DNA of 64,000 bases from Pseudomonas sp. ok272 (GCF_900109995.1 NZ_FOCB01000018.1:1-64000), one strand, 5' to 3'. Shown: positions 25,505-35,355, numbered from the stretch's first letter. The notes: generated from the letters alone by a model not told the origin. Made by a program: numbers and translations.

Positions 25505-27184
25505 ATGAGCATGCTCAAAGACCCATCGTCCAAGTACCGCGCCTTCCCGACCATCGACATCCCGGATCGCACCTGGCCGTCGAAGACCATCACCGCGGCA
25601 CCGATCTGGTGCAGCTCTGACCTGCGCGACGGCAACCAGTCGTTGATCGAGCCAATGGACGCGGCGAAAAAGCTGCGCTTCTGGAAAACCCTGGTATCGG
25701 TGGGCGTGAAAGAAATCGAAGCCTCCTTCCCGGCGGCCTCGCAAACCGACTTCGACTTCGTGCGCACCCTGATCGAAGACGGCCACATCCCGGACGACAC
25801 CACCATCCAGGTGCTGACCCAGGGCCGTGAAGACTTGATCGCGCGCACCTTCGAATCCCTGCGCGGGGCGAAAAAGGCCATTGTCCACCTGTACAACGCC
25901 ACCTCCCCGTCCTTCCGCCGGATTGTCTTCAATCAAGACAAGGACGGCATCAAGGAGATCGCGGTCAGCGCGGCCAAGCTGTTCGTCAAGTACGCGGCCA
26001 TGCAACCCGAAACCCAATGGACCTTCGAGTACTCGCCGGAGACGTTCAGCGCCACCGAGCTGGAGTTCGCCAAGGAAGTCTGCGACGCGGTGATCGAGGT
26101 CTGGAACCCGAGCCCTTCGCACAAGATGATCCTCAACCTGCCCGCCACCGTTGAGTGCGCCACGCCGAACATCTACGCCGACCAGATCGAGTGGTTCGGC
26201 CGGCACATCAACCGCCGTGACAGCGTGCTGATCAGCCTGCACACCCACAACGACCGTGGCACCGGCGTTGCCGCCACCGAGCTGGGCCTGATGGCCGGTG
26301 CCGACCGCGTCGAAGGCTGCCTGTTCGGCAACGGCGAGCGCACCGGTAACGTCGACCTGGTGACCGTGGCACTGAATATGTACACCCAGGGCCTGGACCC
26401 TGAGCTGGACTTCTCCGACATCGACGGCGTGCGTAAAGTTGTCGAGGAGTGCAACCAGATCCCGGTGCACCCACGTCACCCGTATGTCGGCGACCTGGTT
26501 CACACCGCATTCTCCGGTTCGCACCAGGATGCCATCCGCAAGGGCTTCGCCCAGCAGCAACCGGACGCCCTGTGGGAAGTGCCGTACTTGCCAATCGACC
26601 CGGCCGACATCGGTCGCAGCTATGAGGCGGTGATCCGCGTCAACAGCCAGTCCGGCAAGGGTGGGATCGCCTACCTGCTGGAGCAGGAGTACGGCATCAA
26701 CCTGCCGCGCCGGATGCAGATCGAGTTCAGCCAAGTGGTCCAACGCGAGACCGACCGCCTGGGCCTGGAAATGACCGCCCAGCAGATCCACGCGCTGTTG
26801 CACAGCGAGTACTTGCAGGCCAACACCCCGTACGCGCTGGTCAGCCATCGCTTGCAGGAAGAGAACGGCCACAGCACCGTCGAAGTCGAAGTGTCGAGCA
26901 AGGGCCAGGGCGAAACCAACCTGCACTGGCGCGGCAAGGGCAACGGCGCCCTGGAAGCCCTGGTGGCCGGCTTGCCGATCCCCGTGGAAATCATGGACTA
27001 CAACGAACACGCCATCGGCGCGGGCACCAACGCCAAGGCAGCGGCCTACATTGAGCTGCGGGTGAACGGCGAACGCGCAGTCCACGGCGTGGGCATCGAT
27101 GAGAACATCACCACCGCCAGCTTCAAGGCCCTGTTCAGCGCGCTGAACCGCTCCCTGAGCCAGCCGCAGGCCAAGGCGGCGTAA
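25505..27184 (+). CDS. leuA: 2-isopropylmalate synthase
   Basis: 559 residues, the long LeuA type 2 form. It condenses acetyl-CoA with 2-oxoisovalerate, the first committed step of leucine synthesis. SSDLRDGNQSLIEPM holds the metal-binding aspartate of the DRE-TIM barrel, SLHTHNDRGTG the HxH ligands, and GCLFGNGERTGNVD the family signature. The C-terminal 130 residues form the leucine-sensing regulatory domain. It is monocistronic, with a possible leader peptide upstream and a terminator downstream. Confidence 0.97.
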   Translation: MSMLKDPSSKYRAFPTIDIPDRTWPSKTITAAPIWCSSDLRDGNQSLIEPMDAAKKLRFWKTLVSVGVKEIEASFPAASQTDFDFVRTLIEDGHIPDDTTIQVLTQGREDLIARTFESLRGAKKAIVHLYNATSPSFRRIVFNQDKDGIKEIAVSAAKLFVKYAAMQPETQWTFEYSPETFSATELEFAKEVCDAVIEVWNPSPSHKMILNLPATVECATPNIYADQIEWFGRHINRRDSVLISLHTHNDRGTGVAATELGLMAGADRVEGCLFGNGERTGNVDLVTVALNMYTQGLDPELDFSDIDGVRKVVEECNQIPVHPRHPYVGDLVHTAFSGSHQDAIRKGFAQQQPDALWEVPYLPIDPADIGRSYEAVIRVNSQSGKGGIAYLLEQEYGINLPRRMQIEFSQVVQRETDRLGLEMTAQQIHALLHSEYLQANTPYALVSHRLQEENGHSTVEVEVSSKGQGETNLHWRGKGNGALEALVAGLPIPVEIMDYNEHAIGAGTNAKAAAYIELRVNGERAVHGVGIDENITTASFKALFSALNRSLSQPQAKAA

Positions 27185-27201
27185 CACGCTAGCCGTCACG
27201 C

Positions 27202-27236
27202 AAAAGGCCCCGGGGTGAGAACCTCGGGGCCTTTTG
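27202..27236 (+). terminator. Terminator of leuA
   Basis: AAAAGGCCCCG-GGGTGAGAAC-CTCGGGGCCTTTT: a GC-rich stem followed by TTTTGTTT, 18 bases after the leuA stop. Confidence 0.9.
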
Positions 27237-27270
27237 TTTGGTGGGTGGTTTTGTGCTGCCCGTTGGGGCT

Positions 27271-27334
27271 GCTTCGCGAACAGGCTCGCTCCCACAAGGG
27301 TTCGGCGTGGGAGCGAGCCTGCTCGCGAAAGCGG
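27271..27334. repeat. REPIN (two inverted REP palindromes)
   Basis: GCTTCGCGAACAGGCTCGCT (27271-27290) and the inverted GTGGGAGCGAGCCTGCTCGC (27307-27326). The first carries one mismatch in its stem. Confidence 0.8.
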
Positions 27335-27354
27335 TCTATCCAGCAATCAAGATC

Positions 27355-28146
27355 TCAGGTGAACACGAAGGTATCGGCATCCAGGTTCGCCGGGAACCGT
27401 GTGCGGTAGGCGGCCAGTTCGGCGGCGTCCAACGTCACCTTGAACACGCCATCGGCTTCGCCTGCATTGAGCAAGGTCTCGCCCTGGTAATCCAGGACCT
27501 GGCTGTCGCCGCTATAGGCAAAGCCTTTGCCGTCGGTGCCAATGCGGTTCACGGCGGCGACGTAGCACAGGTTCTCGATCGCCCGCGCGGGCAACAGCCG
27601 ATTCCAATGCATGCGTCGCGCCCCGGGCCAGTTCGCGGTGTACAGCAGCAGGTCGGTGTCGTGCGCGTCGCGGCTCCACGCCGGGAAACGCAGGTCATAG
27701 CAAATCAATGGCCGCACTCGCCAGCCCTTGATCTCGAACTGCATCTGACGCTCGCCGGGGGTGTAGTGGTTGTGCTCACCCGCCATGCGGAACAGGTGGC
27801 GCTTGTCGTAGTGCCACAGCTCCCCGTCCGGTCGCGCCCACAGCAGCCGATTACGGTGGCTGCCATCGGCTGCCTGGATGATCACGCTGCCAGTGATTAC
27901 CGCATCCAGCTTCGCAGCCTGCGCGCGCAGCCACTGGCTGGTCGGCCCGTTTTCAGCTTCCGCAAGGGTTTCCGAGGCCATGGAAAAACCGGTGGTGAAC
28001 ATCTCCGGCAGGATAATCAGGTCCGACCCCCGCGCCTGCTCAAGCAATACCTCGAAGTGTTCAAGGTTGGCCTGGCGGTCATGCCAGACCAGCGTGGTCT
28101 GGATCAATGCGACGTTGAGATTGGGCAGTGCACTTAGATCACGCAT
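27355..28146 (-). CDS. Carbon-nitrogen hydrolase, omega-amidase type (YafV/Nit2-like)
   Basis: 263 residues of the nitrilase superfamily. The catalytic triad is visible: E in LPEMFTTGF, K in YDKRHLFRM and C in LICYDLRFPAWSR. The YDLRFP and FRMAGEH motifs are those of omega-amidases, which deaminate 2-oxosuccinamate and alpha-ketoglutaramate. Its start overlaps the end of the adjoining aminotransferase gene by 13 bases. The pairing makes sense: methionine transamination with glutamine yields ketoglutaramate, which the amidase removes. Confidence 0.9.
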   Translation of the reverse strand: MRDLSALPNLNVALIQTTLVWHDRQANLEHFEVLLEQARGSDLIILPEMFTTGFSMASETLAEAENGPTSQWLRAQAAKLDAVITGSVIIQAADGSHRNRLLWARPDGELWHYDKRHLFRMAGEHNHYTPGERQMQFEIKGWRVRPLICYDLRFPAWSRDAHDTDLLLYTANWPGARRMHWNRLLPARAIENLCYVAAVNRIGTDGKGFAYSGDSQVLDYQGETLLNAGEADGVFKVTLDAAELAAYRTRFPANLDADTFVFT

Positions 28147-29285
28147 AGTTTTTCCGCCGCCTGGCGCAGCGTCTCCTCACGTTTGGCAAAGCACAGGCGC
28201 ACCAGGCGCTGCTCCTTGGGCGGGTCCTGGTAGAACACCGACACCGGGATCGCCGCCACGCCGTGTTCGCGAGTCATCCACAGGGCCATGTCGACGTCAT
28301 TGAGGTCCGGGCGAATCTGCGAGTAGTCGACCAGTTGGAAGTAAGTTCCGGTGACCTTGCTGAAGCTAAAGCGTGAAGGTGCCAGCAGGTCACAGAACAG
28401 GTCGCGCTTGGCCTGGTAGAAACCCGGCAGCTCTTCGACATGCTCAGGGTGTTCGGCCATGTAGTCGGCCAAGGCGTACTGCAAAGGCGTCACGCCGCAG
28501 AAGCTGACGTACTGGTGCACCTTGCGCAGCTCGGCGGTGAGTGCCGGGGGCGCGACCACATAGCCGGTCTTCCAGCCCGTGACGTGATAAGTCTTGCCGA
28601 ACGAGCTGACCACAAAGGCGCGCTGATACAGCTCTTCATGGGCCAGCACACTGGCATGGGCCACGCCGTCATAAACCAGGTGTTCATACACTTCGTCGCT
28701 GACGATATAGAGGTCATCACGGTCGCGGATCAACTCGGCCAACTGGTCCAGCTCGGCGCGGGAAATCAGCGCGCCACTGGGGTTATGGGGCGAGTTGAGG
28801 ATGATCATCCGCGTGCGCGGGCTCAGCGCTTGCTTGAGCTGCTCGAAGTCGATGGCGAAGTCTTTCACGCCCAGTTGCACATGCACACAACGACCGCCAG
28901 CCAGGGCCACCGAAGGCTCATAGCTGTCATAGGCCGGATCAAACACGATCACTTCGTCACCGCGGTGGATAACCGCCTGAATCGCACAGAAGATTGCCTG
29001 GGTTGCGCCAGGGGTGATGGTCACTTCGGTATCGGCATCCACGTTGGCGCCATAGCTACGGGCAATCTTGGCCGCCACCTGCTCACGCAACGCCGGCAGG
29101 CCGGTCATCGGCGAATACTGATTGTGGCCGCTCGCAATGTGCCGCCCCACCGCATCGCGCAGCGCTTGCGGGCCATCAAAATCGGGGAACCCCTGGGACA
29201 GGTTGAGCGCGCCAGTTTGCGCCGCGAGCTGAGACATTTGCGTGAAGATGGTAATGCCGACATTCGGCAGCTTGCTGGTGATCAT
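28134..29285 (-). CDS. Class I aminotransferase (methionine aminotransferase type, YbdL-like)
   Basis: 383 residues from the ATG at 29285 (MITSKLPNVGITIFTQMS); a start nine codons earlier is less likely. PLP-dependent fold I enzyme: NSPHNPSGA, YIVSDEVYEHLVYDG and the PLP lysine in SSFGKTYHVTGWKTGYV are all present. NLSQGFPDFDGP near the start is characteristic of the kynurenine/methionine aminotransferase group. It is translationally coupled to the omega-amidase gene that follows. Confidence 0.9.
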   Translation of the reverse strand: MITSKLPNVGITIFTQMSQLAAQTGALNLSQGFPDFDGPQALRDAVGRHIASGHNQYSPMTGLPALREQVAAKIARSYGANVDADTEVTITPGATQAIFCAIQAVIHRGDEVIVFDPAYDSYEPSVALAGGRCVHVQLGVKDFAIDFEQLKQALSPRTRMIILNSPHNPSGALISRAELDQLAELIRDRDDLYIVSDEVYEHLVYDGVAHASVLAHEELYQRAFVVSSFGKTYHVTGWKTGYVVAPPALTAELRKVHQYVSFCGVTPLQYALADYMAEHPEHVEELPGFYQAKRDLFCDLLAPSRFSFSKVTGTYFQLVDYSQIRPDLNDVDMALWMTREHGVAAIPVSVFYQDPPKEQRLVRLCFAKREETLRQAAEKLCVI

Positions 29286-29360
29286 CGGTGGGCCCCTGCA
29301 GGTGAACAGCAAGTTTTAAGCTGCAGGCACCGAGTGGTCAAGCGACAAACCTCCAGGCAC

Positions 29361-29390
29361 AAAAAAGGGCCCCGAACGAGGGCCCTGTTT
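29361..29390 (-). terminator. Terminator of the der cluster
   Basis: On the minus strand AGGGCCC-TCGTTCG-GGGCCCT then TTTTT, about 40 bases past the der stop. The palindrome also has A/T tracts on the other side. Confidence 0.82.
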
Positions 29391-29429
29391 TGTGGAGTGA
29401 GCGGCGCTAGATAACCGGCGCCAGCCCTG

Positions 29430-30893
29430 TTACTTCTTGTCGCGGCGCTTCTTGTCGGCTTTTTTGTGGTGTGTCATCAAGCGACGCTTCTTGTTGACCT
29501 GACGGTCTGTGAGCGAGTTCTTCTTCGATTCGTACGGGTTCTCGCCACCTTTGAACTCGATGCGGATCGGCGTACCGACCAGCTTCAAGACTCGGCGATA
29601 GGTGTTTTCCAGGTAACGAACGTAGGAGTTTGGAACCTTCTCGATCTGGTTACCGTGGATCACGATCAGCGGCGGGTTGGCACCACCCAAGTGGGCATAA
29701 CGCAGCTTGATCCGACGGTTGTTGACCATCGGCGGCGCGTGCTCGCCAACCGCATCTTCGAGGATCTGGGTCAGACGGTTGGTCGGCCAGCGCGTGATCG
29801 CCGACTTGAACGAGTTCTGCACCGATTGGTACAGGTTGCCCACGCCAGTGCCATGCAACGCCGAGATGAAGTGGATGTCGGCGAAGTCGACGAAGAACAA
29901 CCGTCGCTCCAGTTCGATCTTCACGTAGTCACGCTCGGAAGGCGTCATGCCATCCCATTTGTTCAGCGCAATAACGATGGCGCGACCGGCTTCCAGGGCA
30001 AAGCCCAGCAAGTTGAGGTCGTGATCAACCACGCCTTCGCGGGCGTCCATCACGAAGATCACCACGTTGGCGTCTTTGATCGCTTGCAGGGTCTTGACCA
30101 CCGAGAACTTTTCAACTTCCTCGTGGATCTTGCCGCGCTTGCGCACACCCGCGGTGTCGATCAGCGTGTACTTTTCTTCGTTACGCTCGAACGGGATGTA
30201 GATGCTGTCGCGGGTGGTGCCCGGTTCGTCGTAGACGATAACCCGGTCTTCACCGAGCATGCGGTTGACCAGGGTCGACTTGCCGACGTTGGGACGACCG
30301 ATGATGGCAATCTTGATGCCATCTTTTTCGCTCGGGCCCGGAATCCGAACCGCTTCTTCGCCTTCGGCGACGTCGGCGTTCAGGTCCTCTTCGTCGGTAT
30401 CACGCGGGAAATCGCTCAAGGCGGCTTCCAGCAGGGTGTTCACACCGCGACCTTGTGCACCGGCAACGCCAATGGCGTGGCCCATGCCCAGGGGGGCGAA
30501 TTCGGCGCGAGCCATCTCAGGATCGATGTTGTCGATCTTGTTGGCCACCAACAGGGAGCGTTTGTTGCGCTTGCGCAAGTGCTCGGCAATCATCTGGTCG
30601 GCGGCCGTGAAACCAGCCTTGGCGTCTACCAGGAACAGCACGACATCGGCTTCTTCAATGGCCAGCAGCGACTGCTCGGCCATCTTTTCGTCCATGCCGT
30701 GTTCGTCACCGGAAATACCGCCGGTGTCGACCAGGATGTAGGAGCGCCCTTGCCACTTTGCCTCACCGTATTGGCGATCACGGGTCAGACCGGAAAGGTC
30801 GCCGACAATAGCGTCGCGGCTTTTGGTCAGGCGGTTGAACATGGTGGACTTGCCGACGTTCGGTCGGCCCACCAGGGCGATTACGGGAACCAT
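29430..30893 (-). CDS. der: Ribosome-assembly GTPase Der (EngA)
   Basis: 487 residues from the ATG at 30893 (MVPVIALVGRPNVGKS). Two consecutive GTPase domains define the family: GRPNVGKS, DTGG and NKID in the first; GRPNVGKS, DTAG and NKWD in the second; and a C-terminal KH-like domain. Der is essential for 50S subunit maturation. The C-terminal tail is strongly basic (KKRRLMTHHKKADKKRRDKK). Last gene of the long minus-strand run that ends at the terminator near 29,375. Confidence 0.97.
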   Translation of the reverse strand: MVPVIALVGRPNVGKSTMFNRLTKSRDAIVGDLSGLTRDRQYGEAKWQGRSYILVDTGGISGDEHGMDEKMAEQSLLAIEEADVVLFLVDAKAGFTAADQMIAEHLRKRNKRSLLVANKIDNIDPEMARAEFAPLGMGHAIGVAGAQGRGVNTLLEAALSDFPRDTDEEDLNADVAEGEEAVRIPGPSEKDGIKIAIIGRPNVGKSTLVNRMLGEDRVIVYDEPGTTRDSIYIPFERNEEKYTLIDTAGVRKRGKIHEEVEKFSVVKTLQAIKDANVVIFVMDAREGVVDHDLNLLGFALEAGRAIVIALNKWDGMTPSERDYVKIELERRLFFVDFADIHFISALHGTGVGNLYQSVQNSFKSAITRWPTNRLTQILEDAVGEHAPPMVNNRRIKLRYAHLGGANPPLIVIHGNQIEKVPNSYVRYLENTYRRVLKLVGTPIRIEFKGGENPYESKKNSLTDRQVNKKRRLMTHHKKADKKRRDKK

Positions 30894-30966
30894 GCGGCTC
30901 TCCACTTCGTTATTTCAGAAAATACAAAAGCCGCTGCGAGGCAGCGGCTGGTGCTCGGGGCAGCAC

Positions 30967-31068
30967 TGTGGGAGCGAGCCCGCTCGCGAAAAACGTTACA
31001 ACACCGCGTATCTACAGGCTTTACGCGTCATCGTTGACGTCTATCGCGAGCGGGCTCGCCCCCACAGG
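30967..31068. repeat. REPIN (two inverted REP palindromes)
   Basis: TGTGGGAGCGAGCCCGCTCG at 30967-30986 and the inverted copy CGCGAGCGGGCTCGCCCCCA near 31045-31064, between der and bamB. The stems carry CCCGC in place of the CCTGC seen in the other copies. Confidence 0.8.
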
Positions 31069-31104
31069 TGAAGCCGCCTGGGGGTTCAACCCCAAGCATA
31101 GTTG

Positions 31105-32256
31105 TTACTTGATGGTCAGGGCTTCCAGTTTGCCACTGTTGCCAAATACATAAATCGTGTCACCCACCACCAGCGGACGGGCACGAAGGCCATCGCTGTC
31201 GATGCGCTCGCGGCCGACAAAGCGACCGTCCACTTGACTCAGCAGGTGCAGGTAACCTTCCAGGTCACCGACTGCAACGTAGCTGGAAAACACTTCCGGT
31301 GCCGACAACTGACGACGAGCCAACGAATCGTTGGTCCACAACGCAGTGGTGGAACGCTCGTCGACGCCTTCAACCGTGCCCGAGGACAGGCTGACGTAGA
31401 CGGTACCAAAACCCTGGGCCACACCGGCATAGCTGGAAGCATCACGCTGCCACAACTGACGGCCGCTCTGCAGGTCCAGTGCCGCAACGCGTCCCTGGTA
31501 GCTGGCAACGTAGACTTTGTCACCCGACACCAGCAGGCCGCCGTCGATGTCGACCACGCGATCCAGCTCCGAACGACCTTGTGGAATGGCTACGCGGGTT
31601 TCCCAGACAGGCACACCGTTATCGATGTTCAGCGCCACGACCTTACCGGTCGACAGCCCCGCCAACGCCAGGTGATTAGTCACGACCGGCGCACTGGTGC
31701 CACGCAAGGTCAGGACCGCCGGGGAACTGTCGTACAACCAACGCTGGTTGCCAGTGGTGGCATCCAGGCCGATCAGACGATCGTCCTGGGTTTGCACCAC
31801 CACCACGTCACCGTTGTTGGCCGGCGGCGCCAGCACTTCGCTGGTCACCCGGGCGCGCCATTTTTCTTCGCCACTGCTGGCGTCGAGGGCAATCACTTCA
31901 CCCTTGAGCGTACCGACCATGACCAGGCCGTAACCAACGCCTACGGCGCCGGAAACAGACAGCTCAAGTTCTTTCTTCCACTTGACGTCACCGTTGTTGC
32001 GATCCATCGCGACAACCAGGCCATTGACGTCACCGGCATAGATGGTATCGCCGTCAATCGCCGGCACCAGCATGTTGTAGGTTTCGCCCTGACCGTCACC
32101 GATCGAACGGCTCCACTGCTTTTGCAGGACCACTTCTTCTTTGAAGTCGACCAGCTCAGCCGGTGGCAGTTCTTTTTTGCTGTTGCTGCTGCAACCCGCG
32201 GCCAGAACGGCCAGAGCCAGCAATGCTGCATGTTTCCAACGAATCACGTCACGCAT
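31105..32256 (-). CDS. bamB: Outer-membrane assembly lipoprotein BamB
   Basis: 383 residues. Lipoprotein signal with lipobox LAAGC (cysteine near 22), then an eight-bladed beta-propeller of PQQ-type repeats (AIDGDTIYAGDVNGLVVAMD, and similar blades). BamB scaffolds the BamA complex that inserts beta-barrel proteins. Its start overlaps the end of yfgM by 8 bases. The order yfgM-bamB-der after hisS is usual in gammaproteobacteria. Confidence 0.96.
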   Translation of the reverse strand: MRDVIRWKHAALLALAVLAAGCSSNSKKELPPAELVDFKEEVVLQKQWSRSIGDGQGETYNMLVPAIDGDTIYAGDVNGLVVAMDRNNGDVKWKKELELSVSGAVGVGYGLVMVGTLKGEVIALDASSGEEKWRARVTSEVLAPPANNGDVVVVQTQDDRLIGLDATTGNQRWLYDSSPAVLTLRGTSAPVVTNHLALAGLSTGKVVALNIDNGVPVWETRVAIPQGRSELDRVVDIDGGLLVSGDKVYVASYQGRVAALDLQSGRQLWQRDASSYAGVAQGFGTVYVSLSSGTVEGVDERSTTALWTNDSLARRQLSAPEVFSSYVAVGDLEGYLHLLSQVDGRFVGRERIDSDGLRARPLVVGDTIYVFGNSGKLEALTIK

Positions 32257-32890
32257 CCCCTTTGGCCAGGTCGTCCAGCTTGATTTGTAGGCCGCCTACT
32301 GCCGCTTCATCCGACAGTGCAGCTTTAGCCTTTTGATACGCCGCGTGCGCTTCATCGGCACGACCCAACTGGACCAGCAGGTCGCCCTTGAGTTCCTCGC
32401 GAGTCGCCAGGAATGCCTTGTCCGCATCGCCTTCGAGCAGCTTCAGTGCTTCGTCAAGCTTGCCCTGCGCCGACAACACTTGGGCCAGACGCTGACGCGC
32501 CACTTCACCTAGGGTTGCGTTGGCCGGTTTGTCGGCTACCGCCTTGAGAGCAGTGGCCGCATCGTCGAGCTTGCCGCTGTCGACCGCGACCTTGGCCACG
32601 AACAGGCTGCCGTATTGCGCGTAGGCGCTGCCGCCGAACTCGCTGTTGAGCTTGTTGGCCAGGTCTGCCACACGGGCCGCGTCGGGCTTGCCGTCCGGCG
32701 TCAACGTGGTTTCCAGCAGTTCCTGATAGAGCATCGAGGCACCTTGCGACTGGTTGCTCTGATACTTGTGAAATGCCTGCCAGCCGAACACGATGACCAG
32801 CGCCAACAGGCCGCCAGTGACCAGGGGTTTACCGTTGCGCGTCCACCAGTCCTTCAAATCTGCCAGTTGTTCATCTTCGGTACTCGACAC
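32249..32890 (-). CDS. yfgM: YfgM-like tetratricopeptide membrane protein
   Basis: 213 residues. Short cytoplasmic start, one membrane segment near 22-42 (PLVTGGLLALVIVFGWQAF), then a periplasmic region of TPR-like helices (DUF2133 family). In E. coli YfgM is a partner of SecYEG and of periplasmic chaperones such as PpiD. It stands between hisS and bamB. Confidence 0.92.
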   Translation of the reverse strand: MSSTEDEQLADLKDWWTRNGKPLVTGGLLALVIVFGWQAFHKYQSNQSQGASMLYQELLETTLTPDGKPDAARVADLANKLNSEFGGSAYAQYGSLFVAKVAVDSGKLDDAATALKAVADKPANATLGEVARQRLAQVLSAQGKLDEALKLLEGDADKAFLATREELKGDLLVQLGRADEAHAAYQKAKAALSDEAAVGGLQIKLDDLAKGDA

Positions 32891-32930
32891 CCCAATACTC
32901 CTTATTCGCTAAATCGGCTGTTTGACAGCT

Positions 32931-34220
32931 TCAACCCTGCACGACGCAGGTGGCCAGGTGAGCGGCGAGCGCATCCCAGGCAATGCTTTGTTGTTCGCCC
33001 TGGCCACGCAGGGGTTTGACGCCTACCACTTGCTGGGCCATTTCTTCGTCACCGAGGATCAGTGCAAACAGTGCACCGCTCTTGTCGGCTTTCTTGAACT
33101 GGCTTTTGAAGCTGCCGGCGCCAGCATTGACTTGCAGGCGCAGGTTGGGCAGTTGATCCCGAACACGTTCGGCCAAGACCAGGCCTGCCAACTCTGCTTC
33201 TTCACCGAAGGCACAGAGGTAGACGTCCACCTGGCGGGAGATTTCTGCCGGGATCTGCTCCAGGGTTTCCAGCAGCAGAACCAGACGCTCGATACCCATG
33301 GCAAAACCAACCCCGGAGGTCGGTTTGCCGCCCATCTGCTCGACCAGGCCGTCGTAACGACCGCCCGCACAGACGGTGCCCTGGGCACCGAGTTTATCGG
33401 TGACCCATTCGAATACGGTTTTACTGTAGTAATCCAGCCCACGCACCAACTTCGGGTTGATTACATAAGGGATGCCGGCAGCGTCCAGGCGAGCCTTGAG
33501 GCCTTCGAAGTGCGCACGGGACTCATCGTCGAGGTAGTCAGCCATCTTCGGGGCATCGACCAACACGGCCTGGGTATCGGCGTTCTTGGTGTCGAGTACC
33601 CGCAGCGGGTTGGTTTTCAGTCGGCGCTGGCTGTCTTCGTCCAGCTTGTCCAGGTGGGCGGACAAGTACTCGACCAGCGCTTCACGGTAACGGCCACGGG
33701 ACTCGCTGGTGCCCAGGCTGTTGAGTTCCAGCTTGACCGCATCGCGGATACCCAGCTCGCCCCACAGGCGCCAGGTCAGCACGATCAGTTCGGCGTCGAT
33801 GTCCGGGCCGTCCAGGTTGAACACTTCAACCCCGATCTGGTGGAACTGGCGATAGCGACCTTTTTGTGGACGCTCGTGACGAAACATCGGGCCGATGTAC
33901 CAGAGCTTCTGCACCTGGCCACCGCCGGTGATGCCGTGTTCCAGCACTGCACGCACGCAGGCTGCCGTGCCTTCGGGGCGCAGGGTCAGGGAGTCGCCGT
34001 TACGGTCGTCGAAGGTGTACATCTCTTTTTCGACGATGTCGGTCACTTCACCGATCGAGCGCTTGAACAGCTCGGTGAACTCGACGATCGGCATGCGAAT
34101 CTGCTTGTAACCGTAGTTATCCAGCAGACGCGAAACAGTGCCTTCGAAATGACGCCACAGCGGGGTCTGTTCGGGCAGGATGTCGTTCATGCCACGAATG
34201 GCTTGCAGAGACTTGCTCAC
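32931..34220 (-). CDS. hisS: Histidyl-tRNA synthetase
   Basis: 429 residues, class II synthetase. Motif 2 (FRHERPQKGRYRQFHQIG), motif 3 in the C-terminal catalytic half (GVGFAMGIERL), and the histidine-specific LVRGLDYYSKTVFEW are all present; the last 100 residues form the anticodon-binding domain. It starts 22 bases after ispG. Confidence 0.97.
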   Translation of the reverse strand: MSKSLQAIRGMNDILPEQTPLWRHFEGTVSRLLDNYGYKQIRMPIVEFTELFKRSIGEVTDIVEKEMYTFDDRNGDSLTLRPEGTAACVRAVLEHGITGGGQVQKLWYIGPMFRHERPQKGRYRQFHQIGVEVFNLDGPDIDAELIVLTWRLWGELGIRDAVKLELNSLGTSESRGRYREALVEYLSAHLDKLDEDSQRRLKTNPLRVLDTKNADTQAVLVDAPKMADYLDDESRAHFEGLKARLDAAGIPYVINPKLVRGLDYYSKTVFEWVTDKLGAQGTVCAGGRYDGLVEQMGGKPTSGVGFAMGIERLVLLLETLEQIPAEISRQVDVYLCAFGEEAELAGLVLAERVRDQLPNLRLQVNAGAGSFKSQFKKADKSGALFALILGDEEMAQQVVGVKPLRGQGEQQSIAWDALAAHLATCVVQG

Positions 34221-34242
34221 AAAAATTCCTTAATTCGTTCGA

Positions 34243-35352
34243 TCAGCCACGGGCGATAACTGCCGCGTCGGCTTCGACCTTTTCGGCCGCTTTCTGGCGG
34301 ATCAGCCGTTCCAGCTCATCCACCAGATTGTCATTCGTCAATTTCTGCGACGGCTTGCCGTCGATGTAAATCAGGTTCGGCGTACCGCCAGTCAGGCCGA
34401 TGTGGGCTTCCTTGGCTTCGCCGGGACCGTTGACCACGCAACCGATCACGGCGACATCCAATGGCACCAACAGGTCTTCGAGTCGCCCTTCCAGTTCGTT
34501 CATGGTCTTGACCACATCGAAGTTCTGCCGCGAGCAGCTCGGGCAGGCGATGAAGTTGATCCCACGGGAACGCAGGTGCAGGGACTTGAGAATGTCGTAG
34601 CCGACTTTCACTTCCTCGACCGGGTCAGCCGCCAACGAGATGCGAATAGTATCGCCAATCCCTTCGGCGAGCAGCATACCGAGGCCCACGGCGGATTTCA
34701 CTGTGCCTGAACGCAATCCACCGGCTTCGGTGATCCCCAGGTGCAGCGGCTGGACGATTTCCTTGGCCAGCAGGCGGTAGGCTTCGACGGCCATGAACAC
34801 GTCCGAAGCCTTCACGCTGACCTTGAAGTCCTGGAAGTTCAGGCGTTCGAGGTGCTCGACATGACGCAGCGCCGACTCGACGAGCGCCGCAGGCGTGGGC
34901 TCGCCGTATTTCTTTTGCAGGTCTTTTTCCAAGGAACCGGCGTTGACGCCGATCCGGATCGGGATCCCACGATCACGGGCGGCATCGACCACCGCGCGCA
35001 CACGATCTTCGCGGCCGATATTGCCCGGGTTGATCCGCAGGCAATCGACGCCCAGCTCGGCCACCCGCAAGGCGATCCGGTAGTCGAAATGAATATCGGC
35101 GACCAGGGGCACCTTGACCAATTGCTTGATCTTGCCGAAAGCCTCGGCGGCGTCCATGTCCGGCACCGAAATCCGTACGATGTCGACGCCGGCGGCTTCC
35201 AGACGATTGATCTGGGCCACAGTAGCGGCAACATCGTTGGTATCACTGTTGGTCATGCTTTGCACGGCAATCGGCGCATCGCCGCCCACCGGTACATTGC
35301 CGACCCAGATCTTGCGCGATTCGCGACGTTTGATTGGAGATTCGCCGTGCAT
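34243..35352 (-). CDS. ispG: 4-hydroxy-3-methylbut-2-enyl diphosphate synthase
   Basis: 369 residues. Reduces MEcPP to HMBPP in the MEP isoprenoid pathway using a [4Fe-4S] cluster. The cluster ligands are seen in IACPSCSRQNFDV and IGCVVNGPGEAKEAHIG (including the glutamate); the TIM barrel occupies the first 250 residues. It starts 3 bases after the rodZ stop. Its need for an Fe-S cluster fits a position downstream of isc genes. Confidence 0.97.
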   Translation of the reverse strand: MHGESPIKRRESRKIWVGNVPVGGDAPIAVQSMTNSDTNDVAATVAQINRLEAAGVDIVRISVPDMDAAEAFGKIKQLVKVPLVADIHFDYRIALRVAELGVDCLRINPGNIGREDRVRAVVDAARDRGIPIRIGVNAGSLEKDLQKKYGEPTPAALVESALRHVEHLERLNFQDFKVSVKASDVFMAVEAYRLLAKEIVQPLHLGITEAGGLRSGTVKSAVGLGMLLAEGIGDTIRISLAADPVEEVKVGYDILKSLHLRSRGINFIACPSCSRQNFDVVKTMNELEGRLEDLLVPLDVAVIGCVVNGPGEAKEAHIGLTGGTPNLIYIDGKPSQKLTNDNLVDELERLIRQKAAEKVEADAAVIARG

Positions 35353-35355
35353 GAC

